Of a stretch of 64,000 bases of DNA, positions 33,013-42,282 are shown piece by piece. The stretch's first letter is position 1; each line of letters starts with the position of its first letter. The position numbers and the translations under genes were made by a program. This DNA is from Hymenobacter aquaticus (GTDB taxonomy: Bacteria > Bacteroidota > Bacteroidia > Cytophagales > Hymenobacteraceae), in assembly GCF_004765605.1 (NCBI RefSeq), contig NZ_SRLC01000001.1, positions 1,488,001 through 1,552,000 on the forward strand, written 5' to 3'. Below the pieces are notes generated by a model. It saw only the letters and a program-made list of their open reading frames with translations, had not been told where the DNA came from and made no database searches.

Positions 33013-34141
33013 GCCCGGCCCGGCCCCCGGCCCGTGCGCCGACGTGGCCGTGGTTATCCTGAACTGGAACGGGCAGAAGCTGCTAGAGCAGTTTCTGCCC
33101 GCTGTTTTGGCGTACTCCGACGGGGCCCGCATCATCGTGGCCGACAACGCCAGCTCCGATGAGTCGGTGGCCTGGCTGCGCCGGAAGTTTGCCGACGTGG
33201 AAATCATTCAGAACCCGGAGAACCTGGGGTTTTGCGCGGGCTATAACCTGGCCTTGCAGCAGGTGCAGGCCACGTACTACATGCTGCTCAACTCCGACGT
33301 GGAAGTGACGCCGGGCTGGCTGCGGCCGATGCGGGAGTTGCTGGAAGCCCAGCCCCAGGTGGCCGCCTGTCAGCCCAAAATCCGGCAGTACAGTCCCGAC
33401 GCCACCCAGCGGCAGCAGTTTGAGTACGCCGGCGCCGGCGGGGGCTACCTCGACCGGCTGGGCTACCCCTTCTGCCGGGGCCGCCTCTTCGACACGCTCG
33501 AAGCCGACCAGGGCCAGTACGACGACCCGCGCCCCGTGGCCTGGGCCACTGGGGCCTGCATGCTGGTGCGGGCCGAGGCCTGGCACCGCCTGGGCGGCCT
33601 GGAGGCCACCTTCTTTGCCCACATGGAGGAAATCGACCTGTGCTGGCGGCTCTGGAACGCGGGGCAGCAGGTATGGTACCACGGCGGCAGCACGGTGTTT
33701 CACGTGGGCGGCGGCACGCTGCACAAGTCGAACCCGCGCAAAACCTACCTCAACTTCCGCAACGGCCTGGCCCTGGTCTACAAGAACGTGGCCGACCCGG
33801 AGCTGACCGAAATCATGGCTACCCGCCTGGTGCTCGACTGGGTGGCGGCCCTGCGCTTTCTGCTGCAAGGCAACACCGGCGACTGTAAAGCCATTGTGCG
33901 CGCCCACCGCGACTTTTTCCGCCAACTATCTTACTGGAAGCAGAAGCGGCAGCAAAGCCCCCGCAAGCTGCGCACCGCCGAGCGGCCGGGCGTGTACCAG
34001 GGCAGCCTGGTGTGGGCCTACTTCGCCCAGGAAATCCGGGCCTTTTCCCAGCTCGACCCCAGGAAGTTTCTGCCCGTTACGGGCACGAAAAAACCGGGCA
34101 ACGTCGACAGCAGCCCGGCCCCCAACTCACTAACTCACTAA
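33002..34141 (+). CDS. Family 2 glycosyltransferase, rhamnosyltransferase-like
   Basis: Cytoplasmic enzyme of 379 residues that adds a sugar from a nucleotide donor, probably in surface polysaccharide synthesis. GT-A fold markers are VAVVILNWNGQKLLEQFL, IIVADNASSDES, NLGFCAGYNLAL, YMLLNSDVEVTPGWL (metal-binding DxD region) and FFAHMEEIDLCWRLWNAG (catalytic acid region). The layout resembles dTDP-rhamnosyltransferases. The start is taken as TTG 33002, overlapping ybaB, because no ATG exists before the core. The last codons (NSLTH) lie inside a tandem aactcact tract, so the C-terminus has drifted into repeat sequence. Confidence 0.87.
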   Translation: MASKPGPAPGPCADVAVVILNWNGQKLLEQFLPAVLAYSDGARIIVADNASSDESVAWLRRKFADVEIIQNPENLGFCAGYNLALQQVQATYYMLLNSDVEVTPGWLRPMRELLEAQPQVAACQPKIRQYSPDATQRQQFEYAGAGGGYLDRLGYPFCRGRLFDTLEADQGQYDDPRPVAWATGACMLVRAEAWHRLGGLEATFFAHMEEIDLCWRLWNAGQQVWYHGGSTVFHVGGGTLHKSNPRKTYLNFRNGLALVYKNVADPELTEIMATRLVLDWVAALRFLLQGNTGDCKAIVRAHRDFFRQLSYWKQKRQQSPRKLRTAERPGVYQGSLVWAYFAQEIRAFSQLDPRKFLPVTGTKKPGNVDSSPAPNSLTH

Positions 34142-34156
34142 CTCACTCATTCACTG
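34124..34156. repeat. Short tandem tract between two convergent genes
   Basis: Four near copies of aactcact followed by cattcactg. It includes the last codons and stop of the glycosyltransferase gene, and ends directly at the stop of the PspC-like gene. Confidence 0.7.
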
Positions 34157-34375
34157 CTACAGGTCCCAGACGGTGCTGCGCTGCCGGCGCATGGCCCGGC
34201 GCACGTTCATCCAGAAGGCCAGGGCGAAGTAGAGCACGATGGGCGAGCCGAAGGTGAAGAAGGACGCGTACACGAAAGACAGGCGGACGCTGCTGCTGGA
34301 AAAGCCCAAACGCTGCCCCAAAGCATTGCAGACCCCAAAGCTCTGCTGTTCGATGAAGTCGGTTAATCGTTTCAT
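34157..34375 (-). CDS. PspC-domain small membrane protein
   Basis: Protein of 72 residues. MKRLTDFIEQQSFGVCNALGQRLGFSSSSVRLSFVYASFFTFGSPIVLYFALAFWM shows the PspC fold: an amphipathic start, then one long hydrophobic segment, then a basic tail (RRAMRRQRS). PspC proteins sense or counter membrane stress. In Bacteroidota short versions of this kind occur alone. No psp operon is visible. The promoter would lie in the gap shared with the divergent TPR lipoprotein gene. Confidence 0.8.
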   Translation of the reverse strand: MKRLTDFIEQQSFGVCNALGQRLGFSSSSVRLSFVYASFFTFGSPIVLYFALAFWMNVRRAMRRQRSTVWDL

Positions 34376-34471
34376 AGCTCCTCAGTTTTAACCGGTTGAA
34401 CCGGTTGACGCTCCTCAAAATAACAAGAAAACCCGCGGACCGCAAGCTCGGCCTCCGCAATTGAGCACAAT

Positions 34472-34502
34472 TTCTGACCCCAGCCGGCAGTTTTTACGTT
34501 TG
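34472..34502 (+). promoter_or_regulatory. Candidate promoter of the TPR/OmpA-like lipoprotein gene
   Basis: TTC (34472-34474), 20 bases, then TACGTTTG (34495-34502), an exact match to TAnnTTTG at canonical spacing. The start codon lies 45 bases downstream. Confidence 0.55.
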
Positions 34503-34547
34503 TAGGCCAGAATTTCGGCTCTGCTTTCGCCGCCTAGTTTTTTGCCT

Positions 34548-36356
34548 ATGAGAGTTTATGTGCGCTTGTTGTCGTCCGTGTGGGTTGGGTTGGCCGCTGC
34601 CGCGCTGCCCGGATGTACGTTGCCCCGGATGCTAAAGGTTGCGCAAGAAAGCCAACAAGTTACGGTGCAGCCCTCGGTGCTGGAAAGCAACGGCGAAAAC
34701 GTGCTCTTCGACGTGACGGCCCGGGTGCCCGCCGCCCACCTCAAAAAAGGCAACGCCTACAACCTGGCCCTGACCTACCGCTACGACAACGGCCTGCGCG
34801 AAGACACCGTGGGCCGCCTCACCTTCGTGTCGGGCGAGTACACCTACGACCCCGAGAAAAAAGACCAGCTGGTTATTACCCGGCAGTTTTCCTTTCCCTA
34901 CTCGCCCCGCAAAAGCCCCGGCGAGCTGCTGGCCCTGCCCGATGCCCACCAGCTGAAGCCGGGTGGCAAGCGGGTGAAAGGCGAGCAGTTCCGCCTGGCC
35001 CGCGGCATCGTGACGACGGGGCGGCTGGTGGTGCGCCAGGATACGGCCATCGGGCTGCTGCCCGAAACGGCCGACAACAACATGAGCGGCACCCGCATCC
35101 TGCCCTTTTTCTTCGACCAGGGCAGCAGTGCCATCCGCAATTATTTGGGCACCAACGTGCAGGCCCTGGAAGACTTCATTGAGGCCAACCAGCACACCAA
35201 GAAGGTGATGATTGCCGCCGGCCACTCGCCCGACTCGCTCGACTCGCGCGACCCGCGCCTGGCCGACAAGCGGGTGCAGGGCCTGCTGCGCTACTACAAA
35301 AAGCGCGTCGACACGGACTCCTATTTGAATAAGGTCGGCAACATCCAGTTTGAAACCGTGGCCTACCACCGGCGCTGGGACTTGTTTCTCAGCAAGGTGC
35401 AGAACTCGGCCCTCAAGCCCGCCCAGATCGACTCGGTGGTGCTGCTGATCAACGACGCGAAGGGCTCGTTTGCCCAGAAGGAGCGGCAGCTGCGGGCCCT
35501 CTCCTTCTACGACTACCTCGACCAGTACATCTACCCGGTGATGCGCTTCGGCACGGTGGCCGTGGAGTATACCGCCCCCAAGCGCTACGACTCGGAAATC
35601 TACCTGCTCTCCAAAAAGATTGTGGAAAAGGAAATGGAGGCCGACGCCCTCACGCCCGAGGAGTTGCGCTACTCGGCCACGCTCACCCCACTGCTGGCCG
35701 AAAAGCAGCGCATCTACGAAACCTCGGTGGCCACCACCGGCCGCTGGGAAGCCTACCACAACCTGGGCGTGGTGCTGCTGCTGCGCTCCGAAAAGGAAGC
35801 CAGCGACAAGGTGCGCAAGGCCTACCTGCGCCGGGCCGCCACCAACTTCACCCTGGCCGCCCACCGCAACCCCACCGCCGACCTGTTTTACCGCGTGGCC
35901 ACGGCCTACCACCGGGCCGGCGACCGGCTCGAAGCCCTGCAGAACTACGACTACGCCATCAAGCTCGGGGGCCCCCGGCCGGTGCTGGAAAAAGTGTTTG
36001 CCGACAAGGCCGCGCTGGAAATTGAAGTCGGCCAGCTCGATGATGCCCTGGGCAGCATCAGCTACAGCGGCAAAACCTACCAGAACACCATGAACCGGGC
36101 CCTGGTATACCTGCTCAAAAACAACTACGAGGGGGCCGCCGGCATCTACCAGGAAGCCTTGGCCCTCAAGCCCAACGACCCGCTGGCCTACTACTGCCTG
36201 GCCGTGGTGGCCGCCCGCAGCAAGGACGAGGCCCAGGTGGGTCAGTACCTGCGCCGCGCCGTGCAGCTCGACCGTGCCTACGCCCAGCGTGCCGTCGAAG
36301 ACCTGGAGTTCCGCGACTACGCCGCCGGCAAGGTATTTCTGGAAGCGTTGCGGTAA
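34548..36356 (+). CDS. TPR-containing outer-membrane lipoprotein, OmpA-like central region
   Basis: Protein of 602 residues. The lipobox is in MRVYVRLLSSVWVGLAAAALPGC (Cys23). Residues ~35-170 look like a beta-domain (VLFDVTARVPAAHLKKGNAYNLALTYRY). The centre (DQGSSAIRNYLGTNVQALEDFIEANQHTKKVMIAAGHSPDS) recalls the OmpA fold, with GHSPDS for the peptidoglycan-binding strand. The C-terminal ~200 residues hold tetratricopeptide repeats (EAYHNLGVVLLLRSEKEASD, ADLFYRVATAYHRAGDRLEALQNYDYAI, ALVYLLKNNYEGAAGIYQEALALKPNDP). The build is like the PorE/TPR-OmpA proteins that link T9SS to the cell wall, but the OmpA signature is weak, so that link is only suggested. Confidence 0.8.
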   Translation: MRVYVRLLSSVWVGLAAAALPGCTLPRMLKVAQESQQVTVQPSVLESNGENVLFDVTARVPAAHLKKGNAYNLALTYRYDNGLREDTVGRLTFVSGEYTYDPEKKDQLVITRQFSFPYSPRKSPGELLALPDAHQLKPGGKRVKGEQFRLARGIVTTGRLVVRQDTAIGLLPETADNNMSGTRILPFFFDQGSSAIRNYLGTNVQALEDFIEANQHTKKVMIAAGHSPDSLDSRDPRLADKRVQGLLRYYKKRVDTDSYLNKVGNIQFETVAYHRRWDLFLSKVQNSALKPAQIDSVVLLINDAKGSFAQKERQLRALSFYDYLDQYIYPVMRFGTVAVEYTAPKRYDSEIYLLSKKIVEKEMEADALTPEELRYSATLTPLLAEKQRIYETSVATTGRWEAYHNLGVVLLLRSEKEASDKVRKAYLRRAATNFTLAAHRNPTADLFYRVATAYHRAGDRLEALQNYDYAIKLGGPRPVLEKVFADKAALEIEVGQLDDALGSISYSGKTYQNTMNRALVYLLKNNYEGAAGIYQEALALKPNDPLAYYCLAVVAARSKDEAQVGQYLRRAVQLDRAYAQRAVEDLEFRDYAAGKVFLEALR

Positions 36357-36632
36357 CAGAACGAACTCCCCCTCCTGTTTCAACTTCCGCTTCCGCGCAC
36401 CAAGCGGCGCGGGTGCCCGCAGGGCGGGGTGGTTTACTCGTTGCTTGGTTGCACGCCAGCCGTATACCCCTCACGCAGGACCATCTAAACGCTCCCCAGC
36501 CCAACCACCGGTTGGAGTGCGGCGACGAGGACAACCCGTCTTCGCGCAAGTAGGCAGCTCCGGGGCGCACACGGCCCAGTTTGCGCTTCCTCACCGCCCA
36601 AAATCACCGTAGAGCCGGCCTGGATGATCTTA

Positions 36633-36840
36633 GAAGCACCCGAAACGAACGCAGAAGCAGCCCGGATGAACGTAGAAGCACCCGAAACGAACGTAGAAAC
36701 AACCCGCATGAACGTAGAAGCATCCGAAACGAACGTAGAAGCGCCCGCACCATCGTAGAAGCAGCCGAAACGGACGCAGAAGCATCTGGCACGAACGTAG
36801 AAGGTCCGCAACGGACGGAGAAGCGGCCAAGCCCGAGGTA
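36633..36840. repeat. Minisatellite, about ten copies of a 21-bp unit
   Basis: Units begin with GAAG at 36633, 36654, 36675, 36696 (gaaa), 36717, 36738, 36758, 36779, 36800 and 36820; two are 20 bases long. Odd and even units alternate between a cccgaaacgaacg and a cccggatgaacg-like body, a 42-bp higher-order period. It abuts the family 2 element. It is part of the 861-base gap 36357-37217, whose first 270 bases hold nothing recognised. Confidence 0.85.
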
Positions 36841-36930
36841 GAGACGCAACCTTGCGTCTCAATCGTTGCTGACGTTGTTTACGGCGCGGCTTCAGTCGTT
36901 CAACGACGAGACGCAAGGTTGCGTCTCTAC
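36838..36930. repeat. Nested inverted-repeat element, family 2, copy 1
   Basis: A 23-base arm (36838-36860) recurs perfectly inverted at 36908-36930. Each arm is itself a hairpin, GAGACGCAA-CC-TTGCGTCTC. The 47-base spacer contains CGTTCAACGA. It starts exactly where the 21-bp minisatellite ends. Second copy at 62664-62785. Confidence 0.85.
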
Positions 36931-36950
36931 ATTGTTCTGATATTACCCCG

Positions 36951-37098
36951 GCAGTCGCTCGGCTATGCCGAGTGACGACTACGTGTGAGCAGCTGTGCTG
37001 CGAATTGCCCCGCGCCGGCAGAACGCCCGAATGGCGCGGGACGCGCGGGGCAGAGCCCCTCCGCATAGGCGTCACTCGGCAAGAGCCGAGCGACTGCA
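36951..37098. repeat. Nested inverted-repeat element, family 1, copy 2
   Basis: Starts with the same GCAGTCGCTCGGC arm as the copy at 6141 and ends with GCCGAGCGACTGC. The arms match imperfectly (small insertions in the right arm), and the spacer shares GAGCAGC-x-GCTGCGAATT with copy 1. It lies 31 bases upstream of the pdhB promoter. Confidence 0.82.
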
Positions 37099-37128
37099 GG
37101 CCCGCCGCAACTTGAATCATAATCAAGC

Positions 37129-37159
37129 TTGCCCGTCCCGGCTTGTCGTTGTAGCTTTA
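37129..37159 (+). promoter_or_regulatory. Candidate pdhB promoter
   Basis: TTG (37129-37131), 20 bases, TAGCTTTA (37152-37159), one mismatch from TAnnTTTG at ideal spacing. The start codon lies 58 bases downstream. Confidence 0.55.
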
Positions 37160-37217
37160 CGGGCCGGAAAATTTCCGGCATTTTGTTTCTGACGTTTCGA
37201 ATTTCTGCAATCTGATT

Positions 37218-38201
<984 letters not shown>

Positions 38202-38226
38202 TTTCCGGCCTTTCGGAAAAGTATAG

Positions 38227-38262
38227 AGCCCTGGCTACCGCGCGGTAGTCAGGGCTTTTTTG
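38227..38262 (+). terminator. Intrinsic terminator after pdhB
   Basis: AGCCCTGGCTACC (38227-38239) and GGTAGTCAGGGCT (38245-38257) pair with one mismatch around CGCGC or shorter, followed by a T run. Confidence 0.85.
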
Positions 38263-38280
38263 TGTGTGTTTCTCTCCTAT

Positions 38281-38384
38281 CTGTCATCCTGAGCAAAGCG
38301 AAGGACCTTATCACGCTGGCACGAGTCATTGTTCCGTTAATCGTTCCTACGTGACAAGGTCCTTCGCTTCGCTCAGGATGACAG
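38281..38384. repeat. Nested inverted-repeat element, family 3, copy 2
   Basis: 29-base arms (38281-38309 and 38356-38384) pair at 28 positions around a 46-base spacer, the same geometry as copy 1 at 7969. It lies between the pdhB terminator and the stop of the convergent membrane-protein gene, 11 bases away. Confidence 0.85.
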
Positions 38385-38394
38385 ACGCGTTGGA

Positions 38395-39831
38395 TTACGG
38401 CCGGGCCTCGGCTCCACCCAGCGGGGCCAGCACCCGCACGTCATGGGTAAGATGCTGGCGGGTGCGGGCGGAAAGCGTGAAGCACAGGGTCAGGAACAGC
38501 ACGTAGCCGGCCACCAGCAGACCTATCCGGGCCCGGGGCCAGGCCATCGTTTGCCAGGCCAGCTGGGAGCCGCCGAAGCAGGCCACGGCATAGAGCAGCA
38601 CCTGCAACGGCAGCAGAAACCGGCACTCGACGGCAATGGGCAACGACGCCAGGCAGGGCAGCAGCAGGGCGGCCAGCACCAAGCCCAGCCGCCACCGCCG
38701 GGCCCCGCGCAGGTGCCCCGCCACCACCAACGCCCCAAACCACACCGAGTACTGCACCCCGCTCAGCAGTCCGGACCGCCCGGCCACCCGGCGCACCAGC
38801 AACGAGGGATACTGCACGTCGAGCCCGTTGAACAGGTGGCGGCCGTAGAGGGCGGCAAACGCCAGCGGCTCGCGCAGCACGGCGGCCCCATAGGCCCCGT
38901 AGCCCGCAAAGTGCCGGATGCCCTGCCGCTGGAGCAGGGCCTGCCCGGCGGGGTCGGTGTAGAGCATGCGCGGCGAGGGAAAAGTTGGGTCGAGGCTGGT
39001 TTCGTACTTCTGAATGACCAGCCCCCAGCCGAGCTGGGCCAGGTAGAGGTTGGCCGTGGGCAGGCGGGCATCCCGGCTCAGCACCAGCGGCGACCATACC
39101 TGGTGGTGGCGGCCGTTCAGCAGCAATTGGGGCCCGGTAAGCAGGGCTGCCCCGAGCAGAAAGCCCGCCGCGGCCAGCAGCCGGCGGCGCGCAGTAGGCT
39201 GCGCCACGAGCAGCAGCCCCAGCACCACCGGCACGGCCAGCAGATACACCGGCCGGATGTTGCTGGCCGCCAGACTGCCAAAGCCCGCCAGCCCGGCCGC
39301 GCCTACGCTCCGGCCGCGCAGGGCCATACCCAAGCTCAGCACCAGAGCCAGCAACGCCGGGAAATCGGACAGAACGAAGTTGAAATAGTCGCGCCAGAAG
39401 AGGAAGCCCAGGGCGGCAAAAGCCAGGCGGGCACCCCAGCCCAGCCGGTGCGCCGGAAACAGGCGCAGCCACAGCGTGGGGGCCGCCCACCCGAAAAACA
39501 GCGCCGCGTAGGCCGCCCCCATCAGGCGGGTCAGCACGAGCGGGTCGGCGCCGGTGAAGTGGGTCACGGCCTTGGCCGGCAGGTTGAGCAGGGGCAGAAA
39601 GTAGCCGCGCAGGGCATCGTCGTAGGCCAGCAGGCTGAAGCGGCCCGCGCGGAAAAACCGCTCGGTCAGCGTCCAGTAGTTCAGGGCGTCGTAGGCCATT
39701 TCGGAGTAGCCCGAAAACGGCAGATACAGGCAGTAAACCAGGAAAATCAGGGCCGTGCAGCGCCACGCCAAGGCCGGGGAGCCGGGGGGCGCGACGGAAG
39801 CAGCGGCAACGGGAGCCGGGTGGTGATTCAT
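38395..39831 (-). CDS. Large integral membrane protein, GT-C glycosyltransferase-like
   Basis: Protein of 478 residues with about ten hydrophobic segments (for example TALIFLVYCLYLPFSGYSEM, LAFAALGFLFW, LLAVPVVLGLLLVAQ, LLAAAGFLLGAALLTGP, WFGALVVAGHL, RIGLLVAGYVLFLTLCF). The first periplasmic loop after helix 1 holds acidic residues (SEMAYDALNYWTLTERFFR), as in GT-C enzymes that use lipid-linked sugars, and the helix count fits. No specific family is recognised and the acceptor is unknown. ATG 39831 is chosen; the frame extends to 39987 but the extension is Pro/Arg-rich. Convergent with pdhB. Confidence 0.68.
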   Translation of the reverse strand: MNHHPAPVAAASVAPPGSPALAWRCTALIFLVYCLYLPFSGYSEMAYDALNYWTLTERFFRAGRFSLLAYDDALRGYFLPLLNLPAKAVTHFTGADPLVLTRLMGAAYAALFFGWAAPTLWLRLFPAHRLGWGARLAFAALGFLFWRDYFNFVLSDFPALLALVLSLGMALRGRSVGAAGLAGFGSLAASNIRPVYLLAVPVVLGLLLVAQPTARRRLLAAAGFLLGAALLTGPQLLLNGRHHQVWSPLVLSRDARLPTANLYLAQLGWGLVIQKYETSLDPTFPSPRMLYTDPAGQALLQRQGIRHFAGYGAYGAAVLREPLAFAALYGRHLFNGLDVQYPSLLVRRVAGRSGLLSGVQYSVWFGALVVAGHLRGARRWRLGLVLAALLLPCLASLPIAVECRFLLPLQVLLYAVACFGGSQLAWQTMAWPRARIGLLVAGYVLFLTLCFTLSARTRQHLTHDVRVLAPLGGAEARP

Positions 39832-40018
39832 TGGGGCAGGCGGCGGCGGGGTAGCCCGGCTACTGGCAGGAGCAGAAAAAACGAACGGCGGCAAACAACA
39901 GAAAATCAGCCCGGCCACCCGGCGGCCGGCCCAGCCCAGGCCGGCACCACGGCCCCGGGGGCAGATTTTACGTACCTTTTGCCCCAAAGCTACTCACTTC
40001 TGTTTCTCCCGCGCGTCC

Positions 40019-40558
40019 ATGAATCATCGTCTGCACCTCCGGCTCGAACAACTCGAGCAAGCCACCACCCGCCTGCTCGATCTGGCCCAGAGCCTGGGCG
40101 ACCAGGCCCAGGTAGCGCCCGGCCCGGGCCAGTGGTCGGCGGCCCAGGTGGTGCAGCACCTGCTGGTTTCCGAAACCGGCATCGGCCAGTACATCGACAA
40201 GAAGATTCAGCAGGAGGAAGAGCTGGGCAAGTCCGGGTTCCTGACCTTCGTTCGGTCCCGGCTGCTGCGGGCGGCGCTGCGGCTGCCGTTTCTGCGCTTC
40301 AAGGCCCCCAAGTATCTGGCCGCCCTCACCCCCGACCAGGTGCCGCCCCTGGCCGAGCTGCGCCCCGAGTGGGACCGGGTGCGCCGGCAGCTGGAGCGCA
40401 CCCTCAACGAGTTTCCCAGCAAGCTCCTGGACCGCGACATTTTCAAGCACCCCCGCTCGGGCATGCTCAACATCTACCAGACCCTGGACTTCATGGTCGA
40501 CCACGTGCTGCACCACCAGAAGCAGCTGGAGCGCATTGCCAAAGTAGTGAGACGTTAA
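40019..40558 (+). CDS. DinB-family putative metal-binding protein
   Basis: Protein of 179 residues, probably a four-helix bundle binding a divalent metal by three His. His47 in SAAQVVQHLLVSE is followed by H162-x2-HH (165-166) in MVDHVLHHQKQLERI; the first and the last pair are the DinB positions. PGPGQWSAAQVVQHL is the typical first-helix entry. Many DinB proteins are thiol-dependent transferases, but none is certain here. It is a single gene, divergent from the membrane protein, with a terminator 150 bases later. Confidence 0.8.
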   Translation: MNHRLHLRLEQLEQATTRLLDLAQSLGDQAQVAPGPGQWSAAQVVQHLLVSETGIGQYIDKKIQQEEELGKSGFLTFVRSRLLRAALRLPFLRFKAPKYLAALTPDQVPPLAELRPEWDRVRRQLERTLNEFPSKLLDRDIFKHPRSGMLNIYQTLDFMVDHVLHHQKQLERIAKVVRR

Positions 40559-40646
40559 TGTGCTAATGTGGGGAATGTGCTGAGGTGCTAATGATTAATG
40601 TGGAGGAATGTGAGAAATATGCTGAGGTGTTAATGTGAGCAATGTA
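40556..40646. repeat. Simple-sequence tract after the DinB-like gene
   Basis: Repeated words of the types taatgtg, gaatgtg and gctgaggtg over about 90 bases. The same words, on the opposite strand (cacatta, cacattc, cacctcagc), occur between lldF and lldG. Confidence 0.6.
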
Positions 40647-40705
40647 TCATGGCAGGCAGTGCGAAGCCATCCGTCCGCTGCTCGTGACAAACGTTCTTTT
40701 ACCAG

Positions 40706-40741
40706 AAAGCCCTTTCCTGCGCGCCGGCAGGAAAGGGCTTT
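40706..40741. terminator. Strong hairpin between the DinB-like and thioesterase genes
   Basis: AAAGCCCTTTCCTG (40706-40719) and CAGGAAAGGGCTTT (40728-40741) pair perfectly over 14 bp around 8 bases. It can act for both convergent genes. Confidence 0.75.
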
Positions 40742-40746
40742 GTGCT

Positions 40747-40831
40747 GTAACGCGAAGTTCCACTTCGCGACTCGTTGAACGACCACCGTTGCAACGGCGC
40801 GGATGCCTCGCGAAGTGGAACTTCGCGTTAC
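40747..40831. repeat. Nested inverted-repeat element, family 5
   Basis: A 24-base arm (40747-40770) recurs perfectly inverted at 40808-40831. Each arm holds its own hairpin, CGCGAAGT-TCC-ACTTCGCG. The 37-base spacer has TCGTTGAACG at 40772-40781. Arms resemble family 4 arms (GTA-x-CGCGAA...TTCGCG). Confidence 0.85.
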
Positions 40832-40846
40832 GCAAAGCCCCAGGCT

Positions 40847-41293
40847 TTACTTCTCTTTCCGCTCGATGTCGGCGTAGGTTTCGTGCTTGTCGAGTTGGAG
40901 CATGGCTTCGGCCATTGCCGGCGGGGGCACGGTGAGCTTGCGCAGGCGCAAATCCAGCCAGGCCCCGTCGACGGCCACGGTGGCGGCCACCCGGCCGTCG
41001 GCCTTGTAGATGGTGTGCAGGATGCGCCAGCGGCTGCCGTCGGCACTGAGGCCGCTGAGCTCGGCCGTGACCTTAATGGTCTCGCTCAAACTGATTTCCT
41101 TGAGGAAGCGGGTGTCTTCGCGGAACAGAATCGGGCCGATGCCCAGCTCGGCGAAGCGCTGCATCGGGAAGCCCTGGTCGGCCAGAAATTCGAGGCGGAG
41201 CTGGGCAGCGTAGTCGGTGTAGGCCGAGTGGCGCATGTGCACGTTGGGGTCCATATCGGCCCAGCGCACGGTGTAGGTTTTGGCGTATTCCAT
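40847..41293 (-). CDS. Acyl-CoA thioesterase, hotdog fold (4HBT/YbgC-like)
   Basis: Protein of 148 residues. EYAKTYTVRWADMDPNVHMRHSAYTDYAAQLRLEFLADQGF is the YbgC/FabZ-like hotdog start, in which the Asp of DMDPN-x-H is the catalytic residue of 4-hydroxybenzoyl-CoA thioesterase-type enzymes. The strands ISLSETIKVTAEL, SRWRILHTIYKADGRVAATVAVDGAWLDLR complete the fold. The substrate is a CoA or ACP thioester of unknown chain. ATG 41293 fits better than ATG 41317. Upstream on the same strand is the methyltransferase gene, 81 bases away. Confidence 0.83.
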   Translation of the reverse strand: MEYAKTYTVRWADMDPNVHMRHSAYTDYAAQLRLEFLADQGFPMQRFAELGIGPILFREDTRFLKEISLSETIKVTAELSGLSADGSRWRILHTIYKADGRVAATVAVDGAWLDLRLRKLTVPPPAMAEAMLQLDKHETYADIERKEK

Positions 41294-41374
41294 CGGAAAG
41301 CAAAGGTGACGGGGCATAACCCCAAAGCCGCGCGAAGGTTGGGCGGCGGGGCGCGCGGAAAGGTCTGCGGCGGC

Positions 41375-42124
41375 TTAGTCGTTGGTGATATTCTGCTGCT
41401 TGAGGGTGAGGCGCACCAGGTACTGCTGGGAGTCGTCCTCGTCGATAAACTCGACCTGGTAGCCGGCCTCATCGGCGTAGTCTTGCAGCAGGCCGGCGTC
41501 GGCAAACAGCCAGTTGAACGGCTCCCCGGTTTCGCCCTCGTAGGTCATATAGTACTCGACCTCGCCGTAGTAGGGCCCGTTCAGGTTGATGACCAGCGCG
41601 CCTTCCTCGTCTTCGTAGAGGTAGCTGATGTCGGAGGACGTGGCCAGAATCTGGCCGCCGGGGGCCAGCAGGTGCTTGGCTTCCTGCAAAAAGCGCTGCA
41701 GCCCGTCCAGGGTGCCCACCAGGCCCAGGCCGTTCATGAGCATCAGCAGCGTGTCGTAGTGCTCGGCGGGGGCGGCGGACAGGGCAAACAGGTCGTGGCA
41801 GGCGGCCTGCGTTACGCCCCGGGCCTGCAACACCTGCACGGCCCCGGGCGAGGCGTCGATGGCCTTCACCGTGAAGCCCCGGCTTTGCAGCTCCAGGCTG
41901 TGGCAGCCGGCCCCCGCCCCGAGGTCGAGCACCCGGCCGCGGCACTCTTCCAAGGCGGTGCGCTCCAGCTCGGGCATCTCCCAGAGGGTGCGGAAAAAGT
42001 AGCTGGCCGGTAACGGCTCTTCGTCGGCCACGTTGCTGTGCACGGTCAGCGCGGCGTGCTTGTTGCCGTTGAGATACGCCAGCATGGCGTGGCCAACCGG
42101 GTCGGAAGCGGGTTTTTGGGACAT
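41375..42124 (-). CDS. Class I SAM-dependent methyltransferase
   Basis: Protein of 249 residues. Motif I GRVLDLGAGAGCHSLELQSRGF binds S-adenosylmethionine, with the acidic residue after strand 2 in VKAIDASPGAV; motif II is ALSAAPAEHYDTLLMLMNGLGL and motif III LLAPGGQILATSSD. The C-terminal half (YYGEVEYYMTYEGETGEPFNWLFAD) is specific to a subgroup common in Bacteroidota. The acceptor is unknown. It starts at ATG 42124; the upstream extension is not protein-like. Same strand as the thioesterase. Confidence 0.85.
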   Translation of the reverse strand: MSQKPASDPVGHAMLAYLNGNKHAALTVHSNVADEEPLPASYFFRTLWEMPELERTALEECRGRVLDLGAGAGCHSLELQSRGFTVKAIDASPGAVQVLQARGVTQAACHDLFALSAAPAEHYDTLLMLMNGLGLVGTLDGLQRFLQEAKHLLAPGGQILATSSDISYLYEDEEGALVINLNGPYYGEVEYYMTYEGETGEPFNWLFADAGLLQDYADEAGYQVEFIDEDDSQQYLVRLTLKQQNITND

Positions 42125-42282
42125 GGGGCAAAGGTAAGAGGAGTTGGCAAAGGCTACGGCGGAACCCGGGGCCGGGGTTGCCGGCGGCCGGCGGCCCCGC
42201 ATTTGGGCGACGGCCGTATCCTTCCGGCGGGTATCTGCGTTGTGGGCCTATACCCCTTTCCGTTTCTACCCTCCGTTCTGCA

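Noticed and set aside
36633-36840. CRISPR array
   Set aside because: Units are 20-21 bases in direct contact without unique spacers, and no cas gene is in the window.
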